A DNA stretch of 64,000 nt from Chrysopilus asiliformis. Taxonomy: Eukaryota; Arthropoda; Insecta; Diptera; Rhagionidae. The notes under the pieces were generated by a model. The model was not told the DNA's origin, did not search any database, and saw only the letters and a program-made list of their open reading frames with translations. The position numbers were made by a program, and so were the translations under genes. This document shows positions 12,540 through 22,987 of this stretch, piece by piece. Position 1 is the stretch's first letter. Each line of letters begins with the position of its first letter. The stretch spans positions 60,423,182-60,487,181 of the forward strand of contig OZ035963.1 in the NCBI GenBank assembly GCA_964034945.1, read 5' to 3'.

Positions 12540-12690
12540 AAATATTTGTTCATAAAATACATCACGATAATTTTTGCTTTTTCCATACCCCTCTACGGCC
12601 CCTCCCCTCTTTGTGATTTTTTTTTCAATTCCTTTTATGGGATTTAGTACTGCTGACACAGTACCGTTACCCCCTCTATCCTCTGAGCAT
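12540..12690. repeat. Fragment of 'acatcacgataattttt...' MITE family
   Basis: Contains 'aaaatacatcacgataattttt', then pyrimidine-rich 'cccctcccctct' and 'tatgggatttagtactgctgacacagtacc'. These are in the same order as the related segments at 10890-10995, 18595-18700 and 22801-22987. Confidence 0.5.
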
Positions 12691-12929
12691 GTAAGATGTT
12701 TTATGGACCATAAAAAACTTTCAAATTTTCGCCTGACAAAAACTTTTGTAGGCAGCAAAATTTAGAATTCGCCCGGGGCGACATAAATTGTTGCTACGCT
12801 ACTGTCCTGGTGTTGTTTGTCTGTCTATTTTGTAAGTAAATTACCACAGAACTGAAAAAAACCTAACTTTAGGGTAAATATCTTAGTTTCATGGTGCAAA
12901 ATCCCCCTTCTCTGCCATCTCTTCCCCCT

Positions 12930-13200
12930 TCTCTGCTATCTTCTGAACCACTCAATCGTTTTTGGTCTGATTTTAGTAATTGGTCAGGTCGTCTGAAAAG
13001 AAAAATTTTCGCCAACAAAAAATCACCCCCGCCCTAGCTGTTAACCCCCCGCCTGATATATCTTAAACCACTAAGCAGATTTTAGTACAATTTGTACCAT
13101 TAGGTACGTCGTGCTTCAGAGTGTGGAAATATCCTCGTGTAAAAATCAAGAAAATCGTGTAAAAATCAAGATTTTCTGAGGGGGAAGGATGCGGTTCGGT
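12930..13200. repeat. Decayed dispersed repeat, 'tctgaaccactcaatcgttt' type
   Basis: Repeats the 'atcttctgaaccactcaatcg' and 'atatcttaaaccactaagcag' phrases found also near 1219 and 29805, and includes a short direct duplication 'gtgtaaaaatcaaga'. It is non-coding. Confidence 0.45.
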
Positions 13201-14498
13201 AATAATATAGGAAGGCTGTGGCTAACAAGACAAAAACTCGCGATTGGCTGTCGAAACAAGAGGTTGGGCCCGAAGTATGAACAGATTAATTTCAATTTGA
13301 TTCAGTAGCGCAAATGTTGTCCCCTAAATCCCCCTCCCTCCTCTTCCTCAAGGAGCGTAAATTTATATAACCTTTTTTTTTGGATTGTTTACTTTAAAAA
13401 CACACCTAAGGCACCGTTTTCACCTGACACTTTATTCCGCGAATTTTATTCTTCGACAATAAATTCTTATTGCATAACCATTTACACTACGACACAAAAT
13501 TCAGAAATATGATCCTAAAAGACTACGTTCTTGAATTTTTTCCTATAAAACCGCCCGAACAAATTAAAATGTTGACAACTTTTAACGATTTTATTCTGCG
13601 ATAGATGAATAAAATTCACGGAACCAAGTTTGAGTAAAATTCGCGGATAAATTCAAGAAACTATGGCAAGTGTGAACGGGGCCTAAGATTAAAATCATGT
13701 AACTTTTCCGTAATTTATATGCACACGTCTGAAAGGATGAAAAATGATTACAAAAATCAGCTTCTTTTTTAATCCGTAAATCTCCAAACAAACTTCCACA
13801 CCCTGTCATGATATTTCACGATAAGGATCAAAAACGACGGAGGGAAAAATGATTTAACTAGCAAAAAAAACTGTAGCTCCTTAAATAAGTAAAATTAAAT
13901 GAATTTCCCTTTAAGCTTTCCTGAAATTCACTCAACGTTAGTCCATTAGTGCCCTAACTTTTTACTTAAAATCACTTTTCTAGCATCCGACCGAGCCAAG
14001 AGGAAGATCCGCGGATGCTGCAACGTGGCATAACAATTTGCATATCGTGTATAAATTTCTCTATATTTATTCAGGACAGACATCCATCCATAAAAAAAAC
14101 TATCAGCGTAAATGCAGTATCCTCGACGTTAATGCATGGGAAAATAGAAAGGTTTCTTTCCACTTCAGACACACCTTTTTAAATCTTTAAGTGGAAAGGT
14201 TAAAGTTCACGGTTATTCTATAAGGTGTGGAGAAATCCATATTTGCAAGGATATAAAAAAATTAAATTGTTTTTAAATTGCAACTTATATTTACTTGATT
14301 TTGGAGGTTTCAAACAGTGAATACCTTGAGAAAACCTCGGGAGATAATTTCACTTCAAGCGCTATTTGTGTAGGGAGGAAAGGAAGGGGAGGGGGGGGGG
14401 CGTGTTCTGTCAACTGAAAATCAGTGATTTTTTTCTCGAAATTTTGAAAATTGGATTCAAAAAATGATTTCAATTTTGATGATCTTAAAAAATGGTCC
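13201..14498. other. Sequence without recognised genes
   Basis: No exon with convincing splice borders and no bounded repeat was recognised. A G-run is present at about 14390. Confidence 0.4.
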
Positions 14499-14502
14499 TT
14501 AA

Positions 14503-14725
14503 CACGTTTGTGACATTTGCTTTTTCAACTTTTTTTACATTTGGACATCGTGTACCACGGCGGTTGTGCGCCATCGGTGGTACACGGCGCGTGTTTTTAT
14601 ATTACTTCATAAAATACTGACAATTTATGTTAAAACTATGTGTTTATACTTACGACTGTCAGGAATATTCAAAAATCGATTGCACTATGCATGTACCACC
14701 AGTGGTACACGATGTCACGAACGTG
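14503..14725. mobile_element. TTAA-flanked MITE, piggyBac-like
   Basis: The element begins CACGTTTGTGACAT and ends ATGTCACGAACGTG (13 of 14 match as inverted repeats), and each end is flanked by TTAA (14499-14502 and 14726-14729). TTAA target duplication is characteristic of piggyBac elements. Subterminal inverted 'tcgtgtaccac'/'gtggtacacga' segments lie inside both ends. It is 223 bp long with no transposase, so it is a non-autonomous derivative. Confidence 0.78.
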
Positions 14726-14729
14726 TTAA

Positions 14730-17150
14730 ATTTTTAGTCATTAAAAAATGATCTAACAAAGGGCTTGCGCAGAAAAAAAAATAGGGCTATAAGCTTTTTT
14801 TCTGATGCTAGTTCGACCAAAGTAAATCCTATGTGAGGTTTAACTCAAGCCATCTAGATATCCTCGTAACTTTACTCTGCAAACAATTCGGAAAATGTTT
14901 TTTTTTTCTTCAATCTCCTGATGTGATCGAGAACAGTCATTGGCATTAAAAGTTTATATACTTTTTTTTCCATCGAAACACAATTGAAAACTTACTGATT
15001 GATTATTTTATCAACCAAACGGATAAACTTTTTCCGTCTGCAGTTTAAGTGAAATTTCTCAATAATTTAATACACTTAAAGCGTTCAATTGGTTTGACGT
15101 AATCCGACGAAAATTCCCTGAATGCCTATTTTCTTCCCGTTTCCCCCCCTTTCCCACACGGAAATCCTGTTTGCCATTAATAGATATCTCTCCGGATTTT
15201 TCTTCTTCATCACATGAAAACCAAAAAAAAAAGCGAATTTATTTGCGGTTCAAGGTTGAATAGATCCATCTGTAACGACGACGATTGAATCATTTTTGTG
15301 GGCGCGCGCGTTCAACATCTTAAATCATGAGAAACCATCAAAGTCTGCTAGGAAAATTTTGATTGATGATGGCGTGTGCAATAACTTCAAATTTCCGCTA
15401 AACTCGACAAAAATCAAATCATTCAGTGTACATCTTGAATGGCAATAAAAATACGTATGTGTGTGTGTGTGTGTCTGAGTTTCTTTCACTCATCCCCGAA
15501 CTCTATTATATTTTCTTATTTTTTTTACTGGATTTTTTCTTCAGTCTGCAAGTTTCATAAAACCGATGACAACTCGGAAAATAACAACAACAACAACAAA
15601 CAACAAAAAGAAACTCCTTCAAGCGAGAATTTTCCACCCATTCCAAAGATGCGAAAAAAAAAACCAAAATTATTGTCTATATCTGTGAAAAATTCCGTCA
15701 ATGTCTGTAGTTTTTTCCCAGCTGGATTTATGGGAAATAACACTGAGAGAAAAAATTACCACCTCCTCTCTTTCAGCACGAACGAGCAATCCTGAAGAAT
15801 CCTTTAAACCGGTTAATTGGCTTTGTGGAAAAAAAAGCAAAGACAACTCTTGAGGAAAAGCTATTGGGAAATTTTCATCCTGTTTATATACATTCTGTTC
15901 AACGTGGGTAAAATACGTGTAAAAATCAGAAGATGCAGGGAGAAGGGGGTTGGGAAAAATTAACTCCTATCACCTCTTATTACCATTTCGATCATAAAAT
16001 CGAAAGAAACGCGAATTCTTCTATATTACGCGATTGTCGTAAAATTTTATAGAAATTTCATCTGCCCCTCACCACCTCCTCCCAGCAATTCGGGAACGTA
16101 CTTGTATTTGTATGTTGTTTACATCGACCCGAAGTACACATTGTGAAAAAATGAATTTTTCCTTTTCGCCAAGTCAACTTGACTCCTTTTACGTCCAATA
16201 AACACAGTAAGTCGCGTCCCTCAGCGTGTTTTTTTTTTCGCAATTCCATCCGTTCGCTGTGGCAAAAAGGATTTTCGAACATGGAGCAGCGGCACTACGT
16301 GGCAATGAAGGTATTCGCTATCTGTTTCCTATTCCCCAAAAAGGCATTTCGCCTTTGATTTTTATGCTTATTTCCACTGTCTACAAGGATTTAACACCCC
16401 AACCCTTTTATATTCGGGGGGAATTAGGGTTCTTCTGACTGCTTCCGTTGAACAGAAATGCTGTTGAACATGATTCGGTCGACGGCGGTATATTTGTGTT
16501 CTCGAATGTCTTCGCTTATTGAAAATTCACGTTCCGCCCGGATCGTGTGAAAAACTGTATAACAAAAGAAAATCTTCTTCTATCTCATCATCAAAGAGCA
16601 TTTCCTATCTGAATAGGAAATTGCAATAAACGTTATCGTTTGATGTTCAAGGAATTATTAATTTTTTCTATCTTCTTCTTCTTCGTTTTTCTTGTGTGAA
16701 ACGTGGCTGAGGTTTTTCTTCGTTATTCCACAATAGCTAGCGATGCGATAAGTTCTGTTGAATTTCCATTTAAATAAAGACGTTTTCACAACATGCGGTA
16801 GAAATGTGTTAACACTTTGCAATTGGAAATTTAAATTTTCACATGTTGACACGGGTTTTATTAAGCATTGTTCGCCCTTTTTGCATTTTCTTTAAAGTTC
16901 GTTTGAAACTTCAATCGGAAGTTGGAATAAAATTCAGTAACTGTCATGTAAAATAAAAAGTTAATAACATTTTTTGGGTCTTATTTGAATTTTCTTTTTT
17001 GTTCATAAAAAAAAGTATTGGAAATCGTATAGGCAGGGCCGTGTAAATAGCGATTACAAAATTCTGTGCATGTTCTCAGTTTTCGGCTCCGTAATCAAGG
17101 AGTCGTTTAGTAAATTGTAACATATCGTCGGCTAACACTGAAATGGTGCA
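14730..17150. other. Sequence without recognised genes; simple repeats only
   Basis: Contains a short (GT)n run at 15456-15474 and an (AAC)n-rich tract near 15583-15606. A 118-residue open frame (15439-15795) spans both simple repeats and starts in the GT run, so it is not credible as a gene. No exon with splice borders was recognised. Confidence 0.45.
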
Positions 17151-17180
17151 TTATACCAAATTATACCAAATTATACCAAA
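17151..17180. repeat. Tandem repeat, 10 bp x 3
   Basis: Three perfect copies of ttataccaaa. Confidence 0.9.
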
Positions 17181-17313
17181 TTTTCCAGAAGAGCAATAAA
17201 AACCTTGTTAAATCGTTTTAATTCTTTTTCAATAACACTGAATTTTCTTTAAATAAGACTTAAATTGGGCTCAATGAGACTGTTTTCTTTAAATGAAAAT
17301 ATGTATTATTAAA

Positions 17314-17993
17314 CTAGAATTTGGACCCGGCTTTGCCCTCCTAAAAGCGTGAGTAAAATTAAATAGCCTAGAGTACGGCGGTCTGTGAATTTCATTCAAG
17401 TTTTTTCTCTTCGGAAAATTGCTTTCAAAAATTAATGAAAGGACAAAAAATTCCAGCATTCGGATCCGGATTCACTTCAGCCGCTCATCTTACTCCCCTC
17501 ATCTTACTTCCCCCACCATTCGTTATAATTTCAAATGGTGATATGTTAGAAAAGGACACCGAGGAACATCTGTGTCGAATTTCAGGCCAATCAGTTCGGT
17601 AGTGTTCCTACCAAAAAGTGACAAAAGGAGAAACGAAACTTCAGATTCCATTTCCCCCATCCCTTATCTCTCCCCCCCCCCCCCCCCCCCACACCTTCTG
17701 GATTACTTTTTTGTGTGTCTGTGTTAGAGCTGGACTTCCGATGGTTATCTATGTCGAATTTCAGGTCAATCGAATTGGTAGTTTTCCCACGAAAGGGTGA
17801 CACATGGGAAAACCCAAGCTTCAGATTCACTTTACCCCCTCCCCTCGCCACCCCACCCTTCGGGTTACTTTTTAATAAGCCGATGTTGACACCAAGCCTA
17901 CGGCGAATTTTCTTGCCAAATTTCAGTTCACCGTTTTCACGTGAAAGAGGAACAGACAGACAGACACCAACTTATTTTTATATATTAGTATGA
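17314..17993 (-). mobile_element. Helitron-like non-autonomous element
   Basis: Read on the - strand it begins TCATACTAATATATAAAAAT at 17993 and ends ...CAAATTCTAG at 17314, followed by T. TC...CTAG ends with insertion between A and T are the Helitron signature. Inside are two units with 'ccaattcgattgacctgaaa' / 'actgattggcctgaaattcg' and purine-rich G runs, matching the units at 4497-4924 and 19316-19690. No Rep/helicase frame is present. The 3' subterminal hairpin was not clearly identified. Confidence 0.65.
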
Positions 17994-18001
17994 TAAAAGG
18001 A

Positions 18002-18560
18002 CCTGCGAACGAAAACTTTAAGAAAAATACGCCACAGGCAAAATCTCTTGCTAAAAATCGATAAATTATGAACGAAATGCGCCGCAGGTTAATTTATTTT
18101 TACAGAAATGGCGATTTAAATTAAAACTGTATAAAAAAATACGTCGCAGGTGAAATTTTTTTTAGAGGAATCGCGATTTAAATTAAAGCGGTATAAAAAC
18201 ATGCTCTGCTGACTAAATTTTATAATATAATAGCGATGTACGATCACAAATTGTAAAATAAATGCACAGCAAGTGAAATATTTGGAAGCTGTCACGATTT
18301 AAACTAAACGGAAATGCGCCGCAGTGAAATTATTTGATAGGCATCGCGGTTTGTTTTAAAACGGTATAAAAACATGCGCTGCAAACTAAATTTTTTAATA
18401 CAAATTCCATTTACGGCGAAAAATTGGAGAATAAATACACCACAGGTGAAATATATCAAAGAGGTCGCGATTTAAACTAAAACGGAATATAAGAAATGCT
18501 CCGCAGGGGAAATTATTTGATAGGAATCGCGTTTTGCATAAAAAACGAGCCCCAAGCGAA
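18002..18560. repeat. Degenerate tandem repeat of 'atgcgccgcaggtgaaat' units
   Basis: The phrases 'aaatgcgccgcagg', 'gcgatttaaattaaa' and 'ggtataaaaacatgcgctg' alternate about every 55-65 bp through the segment. Single units of the same family are scattered over the window (1-83, 4947, 10171, 26607, 31045). It is probably an expanded internal part of a dispersed element. Confidence 0.6.
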
Positions 18561-18594
18561 TATTTGTGTCAGGAAAACAATTTTGCAAGCAACA

Positions 18595-18700
18595 AGGACT
18601 GTCCACAAAATACGTCACGCTAATTTTCGGTTTTTCGAACCTCCCCCTTCCCCTCCGTGAGGCTTTTCCGCGATTTTTGTATGGTGTTTTTTACCACCCG
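18595..18700. repeat. Fragment of 'gactgtccacaaaatacgtcacg' MITE family
   Basis: Matches the left half of the 22801-22987 copy (gactgtccacaaaatacgtc, then ctaattttcggtttttcgaacc). The right inverted end is missing here. Confidence 0.55.
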
Positions 18701-19315
18701 TTTTTTTGCTTTCATAAAAATAAGGAATTTTATAAATAACAATAAAATATTATAAAAACAAAAAGTGTTAAGATTAAAATTTCGTATAACATCAAATTTG
18801 AATTGGAATAATTTGTAGGGGAGACTGGGGTATTCTGGACCACGGGGAATTGCGGACCAGCGTCATTTTTTTTCTCCTAGTAGTGGTTGGTAGCTGCAAA
18901 TAACTGTAATCAGTTTGCCTCATGTTAAGCTAATTTTCCTAACAGTACTCGACTTGTGTATACGCACTATCACCTCGCTTCGATAGCAAATAGAAAAGTG
19001 ATACTTCGAAATTTTTTTTTCCACTTTGTGTTTCGCTTAAATTTAACCACATTTTTCGAGAATCAACCCAAGTAAATATATTGATAATATTCGCGGAGCC
19101 TTAAGCATTCGACACTGACAAGAAATTTTGCATGAAGTTTGCATTGTGTTACTAATAGCTGCCATATTGTAAAAAAGAGCATTCGGGGAATTGTGGACCA
19201 CTTTTGTCGGGGAATTATGGACCACTCAATTCTTTACATTTGACAAGCTAACTTCGTGTATTTGATGCATATAAGTGTTTTTTCATGCAAAAACACAGAA
19301 TTAGATTTTCGGCAA

Positions 19316-19690
19316 TCATACTAATATATAAAAATGAGTTGGTGTATGTCTGCCTGTCTGTCTGTCTGTCTGTTCCTCTTTCACGCGAAAACGGCTGAAC
19401 CGATTGACTTGAAATTTGGCATGAGTGTCTGTGGTAGTTCTGGTTCCAACGAGGGGTGGGGGGGAGTAAGGGGAGGGGGTAAAGTGATTTCGAAACTTAG
19501 TTTTCCCTCTATGTTACTCTTTCGCGGGGAAACTACTGAACCGATTGGCCTGAAATTTGGCATAGATGTTCGTCGTGGGTCCAGCCCCAACATAGACCCA
19601 TTAAAAAGTTTTTAAGTTCTTTCCGGTTTTCTTCGTATTCTAAAATTTAGACAAAAAGCTTAACTCGGCAACGACGGGTATACAAGCTAG
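19316..19690 (+). mobile_element. Helitron-like insertion nested in the pogo-like element
   Basis: Starts TCATACTAATATATAAAAAT after an A and ends ACGGGTATACAAGCTAG before a T, which are the Helitron TC...CTAG ends. It has a (CTGT)n tract at about 19349-19375 and internal units with 'ctgaaccgattggcctgaaa', as in the copies at 4497-4924 and 17314-17993. At 375 bp it has no coding capacity. It splits the surrounding transposon just upstream of the transposase remnant. Confidence 0.68.
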
Positions 19691-20032
19691 TTTCTAAATC
19701 GGCCGTTTTGACATCGCCAGAGGATGTAAATGACCTTCGTGAGAAGGCTGATATGAAGCGAAAGAGATTGGAGAGAAAAGGTGATAAACCATAATCGAAA
19801 AAGCAAAAAGATCGTGTCAAATCGAAGACATCACAGAAGAAACAACCATCTTCAACCTATTGTGAGGTGGAAGAATACATCGATTTCTGCATAATTTGTA
19901 AGAAAAATATGCCAAAAAAAAATGAACCGCCGAAATACCATCCATTGCAACGTGTGCGATCGAGCTGTTCACTTGGGATGCTCCGGAATGACTGCAAGTT
20001 ACTGGACTTGCGAACATTGCGTTTCGGACTGA
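19691..20032 (+). pseudogene. Transposase C-terminal remnant (pogo-like), broken
   Basis: One frame reads from the Helitron junction: a segment SPEDVNDLREKADMKRKR, lysine-rich sequence, an in-frame TAA at 19792-19794, then a CxxC pair (FCIICKK) near 19888. The rest follows only after a frame change in the 9-A run at 19914-19922: CNVCDRAVHLGC, then WTCEHC and a TGA at 20030-20032. The cysteine/histidine spacing CxxC...CxxCxxxxHxxC...WxCxxC is that of a PHD-like zinc-binding tail seen at the C-terminus of some pogo-like transposases. The catalytic DDE part is absent. It is a dead fragment of the surrounding element, not a host gene. Confidence 0.6.
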
Positions 20033-20368
20033 TTTTCATTGCAATTTTTCACTTCATTTCACTTTGTCTGTTATATAATAAATATATGAATCAAAAAAAA
20101 AAGTTTGTCTATCACATTTTTCCATTTTTAATCGATTTATAAAGTGGTCCACAATACCCCGAGATTTTTCAAAATCGCAAAAACGACATTTTTGCGCCAA
20201 CTGATAAAACTTGTATAATTTAATACAATTTGACCGAACTGCTGTGACCCAAAGAAAGGTTATTTATCGTACTACAAATTCAAGCTTTGAAATTTTCAGA
20301 AAAAGTTATTTTTTTGCGAGTTTTTAGCCAAAATGAAAATGCGGTCCAGAACACCCCAGTCTCCCCTA

Positions 20369-21345
20369 CTGAATTCCATGACTTCAATCAGAATTCAAAA
20401 TTCCGTTTAAATTTTTCAAATAAAATATTCCACACTCATCTTTTCATACATTTTCATGCATTTTCTGACTTTATTAATACAAAACTTTTCATTTCGCTGT
20501 ACATTGCATTGCGTAAAATGTTTGCAAAACCTCAGATTTTCGGTAACTTTTAGAGTAGTACCTGAAAATTTATGTGATTTTGTCGCTGAGAACCAAAAAT
20601 AATGTGGAATGTTTTAAACTATTTGGTATAACTATGAGAAAAGTTTGCATTCGAAAATACAAAAAAAAACTACAAAGTTCTCAAAATAGCTCATATTATG
20701 GACGAATGAAGTGAAACAAAATCATCAGACGATGCGAACTACACTTGAGAAAGTTATTTTCATTACTAAATGTCCCCAGCAAAACAGTTTCGTAAAAGTT
20801 TTCCATTTTTATGGTTACCGTGAATACTCAAAGGTTTTTCTTTTTTGAATTCCATCAAGTTTTTCTGTTACACTGACATCAGCAATGCAGATGGGAAGTA
20901 GTTTTAATACCACTGACTGTGTTATTCAGTTATTTGCATAATATTTTGTAGCTACTACTGCTTTTACTAATTTGTCACCACCATTAGGTGGAAACACGGT
21001 GAAAAGCTAGACTGAAATTTAGTACAACTTTCTCAAACTTTTTTGATTTATGAGAATGTCTCATTCGTAGATGGAATGTAAAAATGTTACGAACATCAAG
21101 TACTATACAAGAAAAAAGGTAAAAAAAATGGGAAAATATCACTATTTATTTGAAATAAGGATCTGTGGATACAAAGAAGTCCTTTGATGGCATTTGGTAA
21201 AACGACTTTTTATCATTTGGTTTTCATTAATTGAAATTGCTTGCATTAAAATGAATTTGGATACTGGAAAATCTAAAAATATTACAAAAAATATCTTATC
21301 CTGTCAAGCACATGACTTTTTATGCAGTTTCTCAAAAAATAAGAG
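20369..21345. other. AT-rich sequence without recognised features
   Basis: No exon, RNA gene or bounded repeat was recognised. Confidence 0.4.
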
Positions 21346-21348
21346 TAC

Positions 21349-21630
21349 AGGTAAACCTCTTACAACGCTCTACCTTTACAACGTGGTTTCGCTACAACGC
21401 CGTTGGAAAAATGAGGAAATTTTTCCACAACGCGGTACTTCTACAACGCGATTTTCGCTACAATGCGATTTTCGCCACAACGCGGTTTATAATTTATATT
21501 ATTCATGTAAATGCCGACCTCCAACACCGCGAAATATTCGCGATCTTTGCATTACAGTTTTTATGTACTTTTTACCTGAAAGAGGAACAGACAGACAGAC
21601 AGCAACGACGCAGAAGCCTAAAAAAATTAT
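21349..21630. repeat. Repeat rich in 'tacaacgcg' words
   Basis: The word 'acaacgc(g)' occurs about eight times between 21360 and 21530, followed by 'aaagaggaacagacagacagacag'. Two more copies of the word are at 22453-22479. A left-end phrase, caggtaaacctcttacaacgc, resembles the reverse complement of the stretch ending at 22493, but flanking duplications do not match. It is a subterminal-repeat-rich transposon remnant of uncertain limits. The 154- and 107-residue open frames across it are not credible genes. Confidence 0.45.
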
Positions 21631-21690
21631 ATTGACAAAACACATTGAACTACGTTAAGTTTATTATGTGAAATTGTTCTAGCCCTCTTA

Positions 21691-22186
21691 ATCAGGGTAT
21701 TCACAGTCGTCTTTTAAATTGCGGGTAAATTTACCGCTCGGTAATTCAGTCAAATTTAACAGATTTTTACCGAGACGGTAACTTGGTTCATGTAAAAATG
21801 AATTACCGGATTCGGTAATTGTATACATGCCTTGAGTCGTGTTTTCCGGCCCGGTTATTCGGTATCAAGAATCAACCGCGAGTGGCGCTAGTAATGTTTT
21901 TAGTTGTCAAATTTTCTCGCTGGTTATCTCATCGGACTGCAATTTTTTTCAATTTTGATAGCCGTAGCCACAATAGAAATTCAAAAGAATACATCAAACA
22001 TGGATTTAAAGGTATGTGACATATTTTACAATCAAATTCGCAGTTCATGATTTGGTCACGTATCAAATAAAAGCGCTGTTCTCAAATCTGTGCTGTGGGA
22101 TGTTCACAGCAGAATATTTTCAGTCTTTTAATATTACCGAAAATACCGAATACCGAAAATTAAAAGAGGATTGTGAATACCCTGAT
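21691..22186. mobile_element. Inverted-repeat element with ATCAGGGTATTCACA ends
   Basis: The left end ATCAGGGTATTCACAGTC is matched by GATTGTGAATACCCTGAT at the right (17 of 18). The interior has 'ggtaaatttaccg', 'ggtaattc' and 'gaattaccg' words in both orientations close to the left end. At 496 bp with no transposase, it is a MITE. A target duplication could not be decided, so no superfamily is given. A similar end phrase (ggggtattcacgc) occurs near 29645. Confidence 0.6.
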
Positions 22187-22254
22187 AGTTTCGTTTTTTT
22201 GGTAACATGCTTGTTTCATACTGAATTTTGATTTTATTATGAATTTTATTCCAT

Positions 22255-22362
22255 TTAGTGCCGTTTGCACCAACGGAACCTAACAATTTATGTACAACGT
22301 AAATTACTTAAGTCCCAGAATTTCTACGATTTAAGTTGGCTAACCGCAAACGGGCCTTAATA
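22255..22362. repeat. Short foldback with 'gccgtttgc' ends
   Basis: 'gtgccgtttgcaccaac' on the left pairs with 'gctaaccgcaaacgggc' on the right. The internal phrase 'cttaagtcccagaatttctac' is shared with the repeat interrupted at 31293-31301. It is a small MITE-like element. Confidence 0.5.
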
Positions 22363-22800
22363 AATGAAAAAATCTTAATTTTTACCCAAAAAAAGACAAG
22401 TTTTCTATGATCAAGAATCGAACCCGCACTTTTATATGGAGTTAGTGTTTCGTACAACGCGATTTCCTACAACGCGAAAAGGATGTTCCCCTGTGACTTC
22501 TAAACCCCTCAACGGAGAACATTGAAGCACATTGCGTTGGATTGCTTGAGATGGCGCAGATGTCTTTGGCACATGTTTGCAACAGGAGTTCCCCTCCCCT
22601 CAGACTCCCCTCACCTGTTGTCTCGTAAAATAAAATCTCTCCTTTCTCCCAATTCATAGATTTTAGTAGGTGAAGAATATCTTTGAGAGATAATGGTATC
22701 AAGATTCCTTCAGAATTGCAGGAAGGGGCAGGAGAGGCGTATGCAAGGAAGACGTGGGCTAGAATTTAGTTGTGGAAAGTTTTTTTTCAGGGTGGGCCGA

Positions 22801-22987
22801 GGGACTGTCCACAAAACACGTCATGCTAATTTCCGGGTTTTCGAACCCTCCACTACCCGTGCGACTTAATTTTTCGCGATTTTTTGCGTAGATTTTAGTA
22901 CTAATATCACACTAGCACAACCACCCCCCCCCCCCCCCTTCCTCCGTCCACCCCTAAAAGTGTGACGTATTTTTAGAGCAACCCCCT
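22801..22987. mobile_element. Small MITE of the 'gtccacaaaacacgtca' family
   Basis: The left part, gactgtccacaaaacacgtc, and the right part, 'agtgtgacgtatttttagagcaaccccc', are imperfect inverted repeats, and a C-rich tract lies before the right end. This is the most complete of four related segments in the window (10890, 12540, 18595). No coding capacity. Confidence 0.55.

Larger units (their letters stand above)
18818..20366 (+). mobile_element. Pogo-like (Tc1/mariner) DNA transposon, defective
   Basis: The ends are inverted repeats GGGGAGACTGGGGTATTCTG and CAGAACACCCCAGTCTCCCC (19 of 20 matching), flanked by TA at 18816-18817 and 20367-20368. Subterminal 'gggaattgtggaccactt' / 'aagtggtccacaatacccc' segments occur in both orientations near 19188-19228 and 20142-20162. 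The interior carries a broken transposase C-terminus (19691-20032) and an AATAAA signal at 20077-20082. A Helitron-like element is inserted at 19316-19690. Without that insert the element would be about 1.17 kb, too short to be complete. The Tc1/mariner assignment follows from the TA duplication. Pogo-like is inferred from the zinc-binding C-terminus. Confidence 0.78.

Noticed and set aside
13975..14030. Exon-like 'tctag|catccgaccgagccaag' on the + strand as an upstream SBSPON exon with a CC motif
   Set aside because: The frame reaches a stop after about 17 codons with no donor, and no other family residues are present.
15439..15795. 118-residue open frame
   Set aside because: Starts in a GT dinucleotide run and crosses an AAC repeat and poly-A runs. 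There is no domain or splice support.
21194..21658. 154-residue open frame
   Set aside because: Runs through the 'tacaacgcg' repeat and a gacagacag tract. A second frame is open over the same repeat. No protein family is recognisable.
22400..22440. Possible tRNA T-arm on the - strand (ggttcgattcttg)
   Set aside because: The T-stem pairs poorly and no D-arm, anticodon arm or acceptor stem was found at the proper spacing. At best a tRNA-derived fragment.
21349..22495. One large element bounded by 'caggtaaacctc' and 'gatgttcccctg'
   Set aside because: The ends are only loosely similar and the flanks (ta/tg) do not form a matching target duplication. Treated as separate repeats.
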